Made by a program: the position numbers and the translations under genes
The notes under the pieces: model-generated
What the model was told of the DNA's origin: nothing
The model's input: only the letters and a program-made list of their open reading frames with translations
The model's database searches: none
Part shown: positions 59,124 to 64,000 of the stretch, one piece after another
How positions within the stretch are numbered: position 1 is the stretch's first letter
How the letters are laid out: the number at the start of each line of letters is the position of its first letter
Source: Asparagopsis taxiformis
Lineage: Eukaryota > Rhodophyta > Florideophyceae > Bonnemaisoniales > Bonnemaisoniaceae
Direction: 5' to 3'
Assembly: GCA_030407315.1 (NCBI GenBank)
Contig: JALQPE010002619.1
Coordinates: 84,789-148,788 of the forward strand
Length of the DNA: 64,000 nucleotides

Positions 59124-59776
59124 TGAGGCAATGCATTGTATTGTATTACTGCACTGTCTGGGTAAATCTGTAGACAGTAGTGTAGATAGCAAATTGTATT
59201 GTCTGCGGGTAGTACCGTGCATTGGTTCACAACACTGTCTGGTGGAATGGACTTGACAGGAAATGTGGTGCATAGTGTTGGTGTGAAGGTAAATACTGGA
59301 ATGGTGTGTGGTATACGACTATAGTAATTGTGATGGTGCTTTACAGATAGTTGGGTGCAGGGAAGCTAAATGTTGAATAGGACGTAGAATGAAAGATTGG
59401 GAAGATTGAACATATCTCGTTTGTCTCACCGTAAGGAGAGAATGTACAGAGTAGCTATATTATGTTGAGTTTAGCATTTCAAATTATACCTATCTATCTT
59501 TGCATTGTAAGTGTCGAGTAGGAGACGTCAGTCTGGTAGCGAGGTGTGGTATGCACAGGACGTGGGTGGTGGAAAAGGAAAGAATACGCACCATCCACCA
59601 CTAAATTATGAAAAATAACCGTTACGGAGCACTGGGAAGCATTATTATTATGTAGAGTAGAACAGGATGGATGCATCCACTGGAATGATATTTGCTACAA
59701 CACTGCTGTGTACTAAGCGTGACATCCTTCCTTCAAAGCAATTCTCCTTTTAGCAAACTCCAATTGCAAGGTCAAG
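59124..59776. other. Degenerate half-sites, then unassigned sequence before the next ORF
   Basis: Half-palindromes fade out by about 59250. The rest, up to the ATG at 59777, shows no coding signal and is likely the promoter region of that ORF. Confidence 0.45.
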
Positions 59777-61264
59777 ATGAATCCCGAAACCTCCGTAAGC
59801 ATCGCCGCATTTTCCGAAATAACGCGTGAGGGCTTTTCGAACATCACTGCAGAGTTGAAAGCCCTGAGTGATAAAATGGATGCCGTCGAGAAGAGCACCA
59901 TTCAATTACGCGAGACTCTCGGAAATGTCGCCAAGACTGTCTCCATGCTAAACACCGATATGCAGGAGGTCAAGAGCATCGTCGATGGGCTTCTGAGCCA
60001 GGGACAAGGACATCCGAAGAAGATCGCCTCCGAGAAGGACAGGGAACGTCTCCGCATTGCGCAGGATGCGGAGAAATCGTTCACGTTCGAAATGGTGTGT
60101 GCTGTGCTGTGTGCTGTTGTTCCAACGTACACGAAGGCAATGGTGGATAAGAGGGATAGGCATTTCAACGGATGCCAGCTAATCAATACGCTGATATTCG
60201 CCAGGCAGAGCAATGAGCGAAAGGATGTGTTCAATAGGACGCTTGCCGGCCGGAACCACATTGAATTGCGCTGCCAAGTTGTGACCTCTTTAATCAAGAA
60301 TACGTGTCAAAACAATTCTTTCAGAGAGGGAGGAGACCGTTCCAGCTCCAATGGAACGTCGGAAGGTATCGAACGGTGGAGGGCGCGGGGGTATGTGACT
60401 ACCGGGACCATTGAGGAGACAATTCGCGGAACGGACTCTGCTCGCATGGATGGAATGCATGGGACGTCCGAGGGAAGTGATGGGGCCGCTCGAAAGCAGA
60501 AGCGAAGAAAGGTTGGTGACAATGGGCCGTTGCACAGAAAGGAGGTAGGCATCACTGTGACGAAATCGGCACTGACGGCAGTGACCGGGTTTATGAACAA
60601 GTCCAGAGATCATGTGCGAAACCGGTTCATCCGAGATCTTGGATTCGTTCTATACAGTGGGTTTCAAGGTTCAGTCCGAATGGAGCATCATTTGCACGAC
60701 GGTGGGCTGGACATTGAGTCAGTTCCAAGTCTGTACTCGGCGCAGAGGAAAATGAATGCAGCGGAGCGTGCAGCAATGGATGACAAGAATATGAAGATTC
60801 TTCGCGACTTCATTGCAGTGCGAAAAGAAATGCTATTCAAAGTCGAGTACGAAGTTCAAATAATTGGAGAACCGGACAAGAGGTTTTTGACTAGGAGGAT
60901 CAATTTAGTAGAGGTTGCACTGAACTTTGCAGTCGCCTACACGCAATGTTCTGATAAGAACATGTTCCTGCGACGTTCAGAATACTCCTTGCAATTCATC
61001 TACATACTTGCATACGGGTTCCGAACGATTTTGAAATTTCAAAGTGGAACAGAGGTGGAAGGAGCGCAAATCCGGGAAATCAATGAAGCAGTGAAACTGC
61101 TTCTTCCCGGGGAGCGGGTGAGTAGTCGGTTCATGAATGAGGAGGTTTTGACTATATCGCGTGATAGATATGAAGAACTGAATGTAGACGATGGGGGGGG
61201 GAATCAGTGCTGGAGGAGAGCTTCAGGTCTATGGAAGAGGACGGAGGAGATGCAGAATATGTAA
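59777..61264 (+). CDS. Unrecognised protein with N-terminal coiled coil; likely frame break near its end
   Basis: A 495-codon frame. Residues about 15-75 form a heptad-rich helix (L-S-D-K-M-D-A-V-E-K, then V-A-K-T-V-S-M-L). The middle (about 175-250) is low-complexity and basic, with R-K-Q-K-R-R-K as a possible nuclear signal. The C-terminal 230 residues look folded (R-F-I-R-D-L-G-F-V-L-Y-S-G-F-Q-G; N-L-V-E-V-A-L-N-F-A-V-A-Y). A run of nine G at 61192-61201 lies near the end. One base more would give an acidic tail stopping at 61305, which reads more naturally, so the last 20 codons may be an indel artefact. No family recognised. It lies just right of the palindrome array. Confidence 0.6.
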   Translation: MNPETSVSIAAFSEITREGFSNITAELKALSDKMDAVEKSTIQLRETLGNVAKTVSMLNTDMQEVKSIVDGLLSQGQGHPKKIASEKDRERLRIAQDAEKSFTFEMVCAVLCAVVPTYTKAMVDKRDRHFNGCQLINTLIFARQSNERKDVFNRTLAGRNHIELRCQVVTSLIKNTCQNNSFREGGDRSSSNGTSEGIERWRARGYVTTGTIEETIRGTDSARMDGMHGTSEGSDGAARKQKRRKVGDNGPLHRKEVGITVTKSALTAVTGFMNKSRDHVRNRFIRDLGFVLYSGFQGSVRMEHHLHDGGLDIESVPSLYSAQRKMNAAERAAMDDKNMKILRDFIAVRKEMLFKVEYEVQIIGEPDKRFLTRRINLVEVALNFAVAYTQCSDKNMFLRRSEYSLQFIYILAYGFRTILKFQSGTEVEGAQIREINEAVKLLLPGERVSSRFMNEEVLTISRDRYEELNVDDGGGNQCWRRASGLWKRTEEMQNM

Positions 61265-61305
61265 AGGTATTCGTCGATGATGAAATCGAGAATGAAGGGG
61301 AGTAG

Positions 61306-61580
61306 TATCGGATGAAACCAGTTTCGGTGTAGTAGACGAAGAATGAAGAAATAAAATTTCTGTTGAGGTGAATTTTGTAATAGATGGAAGTAGATAGATG
61401 CGAGACATCAGGAAACCAGTCAGACGATAGTGTCAAGTCGAAGGAAAAGCGCAGAGACAGGTAGTGGAATAGTCGAAGTAAGAAGGGGCGAGGGTATCCG
61501 TCTTTACTAGAAATTGATGGCCACAGGAGCTCTAGAATGGAATATCCAGGAACAGGATAACTACGGATAGGTGTGCTTTA
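61306..61580. other. Convergent intergenic gap
   Basis: Separates the coiled-coil ORF from the split minus-strand gene; nothing recognised. Confidence 0.4.
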
Positions 61581-62941
61581 TCATTTTTGCTCCGGACTGC
61601 AGGTGGCAGGTGGAGGAGAGGGTGGGTGGGTAGTGTCTGAATCCGCATTGAAGCCAAGACGAGAGATAGCCTCATAGCCAATGTCTTCAAGCTCCTGGCA
61701 TGTAGTAGTACCACTGAAAATACAGCAAGGTAAGCGTAGATGTAGTGTACCAAACGTCTCTGCGGTTGATAGAGGCTGGAAAGTGCTGTAACAAGCTCGG
61801 CGCTGAATACGTCTCCACAGTAACGAAAACGTTGCTCCATAAGTAACAGTAGCCTTATCACGTAGGTGGAAAGAGTCCACGATGCTAGACTGTGATAGTT
61901 GGCTAAGACATAGGGGATGTAAAAATGTATTGTTGACATGGTCAAACTCGTAGGAGTCTCTGCAAAGAACTGTCATACGTTGGTCTGGGCTGGACAGGAC
62001 GTAAGCAGATGAGCCGACGAGAAATGCGGAAGAAGGAGCATCATGAGAGCAGTCAACGTCGACTAGATTTCCTAAAATTCGGACAATCGATGAGCTGCCT
62101 CCATCGCGTTCCGCCCTGCTCTTCACCAATATTTTCTGGAACCCGTGTTGCGAGGTACCTATGGAGTCACATAGTGCCTGAAAGGTGGGGAAAATGATGG
62201 AAAGATCCGACTCATTTCCAGAGGGAAAGGTGATGTCCTCAAAGGACGGCAGGAAGAGAACATCACGATTCTCTTTCGCCTTGCATTGAATGGCAATAGT
62301 GCGGAATTGAGCAAGGGAGCAGTCAGCCTGTACTCTGATTTCTTCTTGCGATGTTTGTCGCATTCCCCTGGAGTGCTCGGATTTTGTCATCCGGAGGGAG
62401 AGGGGCTTGTCCGTGTACACACCAAGCTTCTGAAACAGAATGCTACATACAGTCAGAGCAGAGGAGGTCATGGAGCTGTTGGAATCGATGGAGGGGGAAG
62501 AGGATGTTTGGCAGCTGACTCCAGCTTTTCCAATCTTGCCAGCATTTCTGCTATGGTCTTCTTCGTTTGATCCGCAGTGCAATCTTGAAGGATGCCGCGG
62601 TGGCGGTGGCGAGTGTGGTCAATGCCGTAGTCCGGGTCTCTCTCTGCTGGGGATGCAGGTGAGTCCATACTGCGAAGCTCACCACTTCGCCACGGGAGAA
62701 CCCTTCCGGAATCCTTGTCGACGAGCTCGTTACGATCTGAAATCTTGACTTGAGAAAGGGTAGAGTCGAAACCATATTCAGCTTTGTATTCGAGCAATGC
62801 ATGGAGGAATGGGTCTGTTTCAGTCTTGACCTGAGTAATTTCCTTGACGATTGCAGACCACCACACAATTTTTCGTTTCCTCCCAAACGGCCGAAGTTCC
62901 CATTGAACTTCTATAACGTCGTTTGGAGCGAGAGGAAGCAT
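61581..62941 (-). pseudogene. Unrecognised gene split in two frames
   Basis: Two overlapping minus-strand frames read as one gene. The 5' frame (62468-62941, ATG at 62941) has V-I-E-V-Q-W-E-L-R-P-F-G-R-K-R-K, V-W-W-S-A-I-V-K-E-I and a coiled coil (T-I-A-E-M-L-A-R-L-E-K-L-E). The 3' frame (61581 to about 62460) continues with F-Q-K-L-G-V-Y-T-D-K and a long globular part ending near 61581. The switch could be a frameshift near 62440-62480. It could also be an intron ending at 62430, where a CTGAC branch and TTTCAG acceptor exist, but no matching in-frame donor is good. The first segment has the look of a small beta-barrel reader domain. No family recognised. It is convergent with the ORF at 59777. 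Confidence 0.5.
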
Positions 62942-63451
62942 GTTGGGATAGCTATGGGATAGAATTGTTGTATTAGTGAAAGCCTAACCGTTACCTTCTG
63001 CTAAAGAGTAGTATATACTAGGAGGATTGGAAAGGTCGAGAAGAGATGTTTAGCTGGTGTAGAAATAGAATGAACAATTGACAAAATTGACACGTCAGGG
63101 TGGATGATGTCTGCCATGAACTGATTGCAGCATAAAATTTGATGTGAATAATCGTTCTAGAAGTGAATGTCGGATGCATACGATTGGACTACAAAGATAC
63201 GCTTAGAGATGTTACGGGGCCCAATAAATTGCATGGAAAAATATTTGAGTATTACTTTAGTATTACATTGATTATTGAGCTAACAGTCGATGTAGTTATC
63301 TTGTAAAGGTTCGGACAGGGGTGGAAGGAAACAGCCACCGAAGTGCTACCACTCGCTGACACTTTGTTTTAAACAACCAACTTCTGCTTTGCGCCACCCT
63401 GGTCAAGCAGCAATCAACTATCCCTTTCTTAAAAACTCTACCTTGTTCGCC
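62942..63451. other. Divergent intergenic region, no gene recognised
   Basis: AT-rich sequence between the split minus-strand gene and the ParB-like remnant. No clear TATA box and no coding signal. Confidence 0.4.
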
Positions 63452-63850
63452 ATGGAAGGAACGTTCCACAATCACGGTGAAAAGCACGACGGATGGGTGT
63501 TCATCGACCCCAATCAAGTCAGCAAATTCGTATCGATTCGCGATGTTGATGCAAGTCATGTGGAAGCGCTCATGGAGAGCATTTCGCAACAGCGGTTATG
63601 ACACAGCTCATCCGTGACTGGCAGGTTTCGAGAAGGCGTTCTGGAGATATTGGATGGAGCGCACCGCTGCATGGCAATTGTACGTGGAATGGAGAAGGGC
63701 GTCTTCCTCCTGGCGTTACGATTCCTATGCGAGAAGAGTCTATCGTGGCGGACACCAACAGAAGTATGCTGTTGTGCTGGACCTGTGAGAGCGACGACAT
63801 CCAACGACATTGCAGGCCTGCAAAGGCGCATGATGTTTGTTTGAGTATCT
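63452..63850 (+). pseudogene. ParB/sulfiredoxin-like domain, broken
   Basis: From the ATG at 63452 the frame reads F-V-S-I-R-D-V-D-A-S-H-V-E-A-L-M-E-S-I-S. A TGA (63599-63601) follows, then in the same frame G-R-F-R-E-G-V-L-E-I-L-D-G-A-H-R-C-M-A-I. Together these are the two hallmark blocks of ParB/Srx-type domains (helix with E-x-L-x-x-S-I, then the nucleotide-binding D-G-x-H-R). After about 63690 the better-looking frame is the next one (P-P-G-V-T-I-P-M-R-E-E-S-I-V), so there is probably a frameshift as well. Coding similarity may continue to the window end. Such domains occur in plasmid partition, nucleases and mobile elements; its role here is unknown. Confidence 0.55.
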
Positions 63851-64000
63851 GATGATCGCCGTTGATCTCAGAGACGAGTACTGGGTCCAAAACGAAAGGA
63901 CAAGTACGCTCATATTTCGTCTGTGAGGATGGCCGATGTGTTTGGCTGGATCAAGTCCTGCGATCCAAGCGGCCAAATTGCTTCAAGCTGAGTGGTAAAC
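63851..64000. other. Window edge; possible continuation of the ParB-like remnant
   Basis: An open stretch on the plus strand (for example R-S-Y-F-V-C-E-D-G-R-C-V-W-L-D) runs up to the end of the window. Too short to assign. Confidence 0.3.

Noticed and set aside
58896..59250. CRISPR-like repeat array
   Set aside because: Units are self-complementary, irregularly spaced, and have no constant-length spacers; the host is a eukaryote.
58871..59275. Short MITE with CACTATG...CATAGTG ends
   Set aside because: The inverted match is only seven bases and the flanking bases do not form a target duplication.
62430..62680. Intron joining the two frames of the split gene at 61581-62941
   Set aside because: The acceptor is good, but none of the GT sites upstream gives both a reasonable donor and the right phase, so a frameshift is more likely; left open in the feature entry.

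Overview
The window reads as nuclear DNA of a red alga, probably a florideophyte such as Chondrus; the genus is inference. A phycobilisome-type bilin lyase (CpcF/PecF-like), an MGDG synthase and a plastid fibrillin point to a primary-plastid phototroph with phycobiliproteins. Housekeeping genes are typical eukaryotic ones (exosome RRP40, Nup85, BMT2, a PX sorting nexin, AIF, HEATR6-like). They are compact and mostly intronless. The introns that can be resolved are 72-108 nt with a CTAAC-like branch point.

Region 1 (1-20 kb) is ordinary gene-dense DNA: RRP40, a BIO3-BIO1 biotin-synthesis fusion, Nup85, an XRCC4-like coiled-coil protein, an apparently empty 2.5 kb stretch, MGDG synthase, a CpcF-like lyase, a previously unlisted 65-residue membrane protein with two introns, a three-exon HPPK-DHPS folate gene, a PAP/fibrillin, a HEATR6-like protein and an EamA/DMT transporter. 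Neighbouring convergent genes can be only 3 bp apart.

Region 2 (20-46 kb) is a duplicated, rearranged locus. A divergent pair of genes for an unrecognised three-helix membrane protein with a Cys-containing central loop (about 440-455 aa) occurs twice, at 21.4-24.7 kb and 32.6-41.1 kb, with similar head-to-head spacing. In the second pair one member is a pseudogene and the other is interrupted by a Ty1/copia element (35511-40836; 5-bp target duplication CTGCT, LTRs identical by eye). Between the pairs lie AIF, BMT2, a PX sorting nexin and a plastid DUF3110-like protein. An inverted, internally deleted copy of the last two genes sits near 44-45 kb, between two further EamA/DMT transporter paralogues.

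Region 3 (47.4-64 kb) is repetitive. A Ty3/gypsy chromovirus (gag, PR-RT-RNaseH-IN, chromodomain) is followed by two overlapping antisense reading frames and then by the LTR and truncated gag of a diverged relative. That gag stops at a CACTATG-type junction, followed by an array of perfect palindromes (GACAGTAAATTTACTGTC type), an unrecognised coiled-coil ORF, a split unrecognised gene on the other strand and a broken ParB/sulfiredoxin-like domain. Together these may be the left part of an undescribed mobile element that continues past the window edge.
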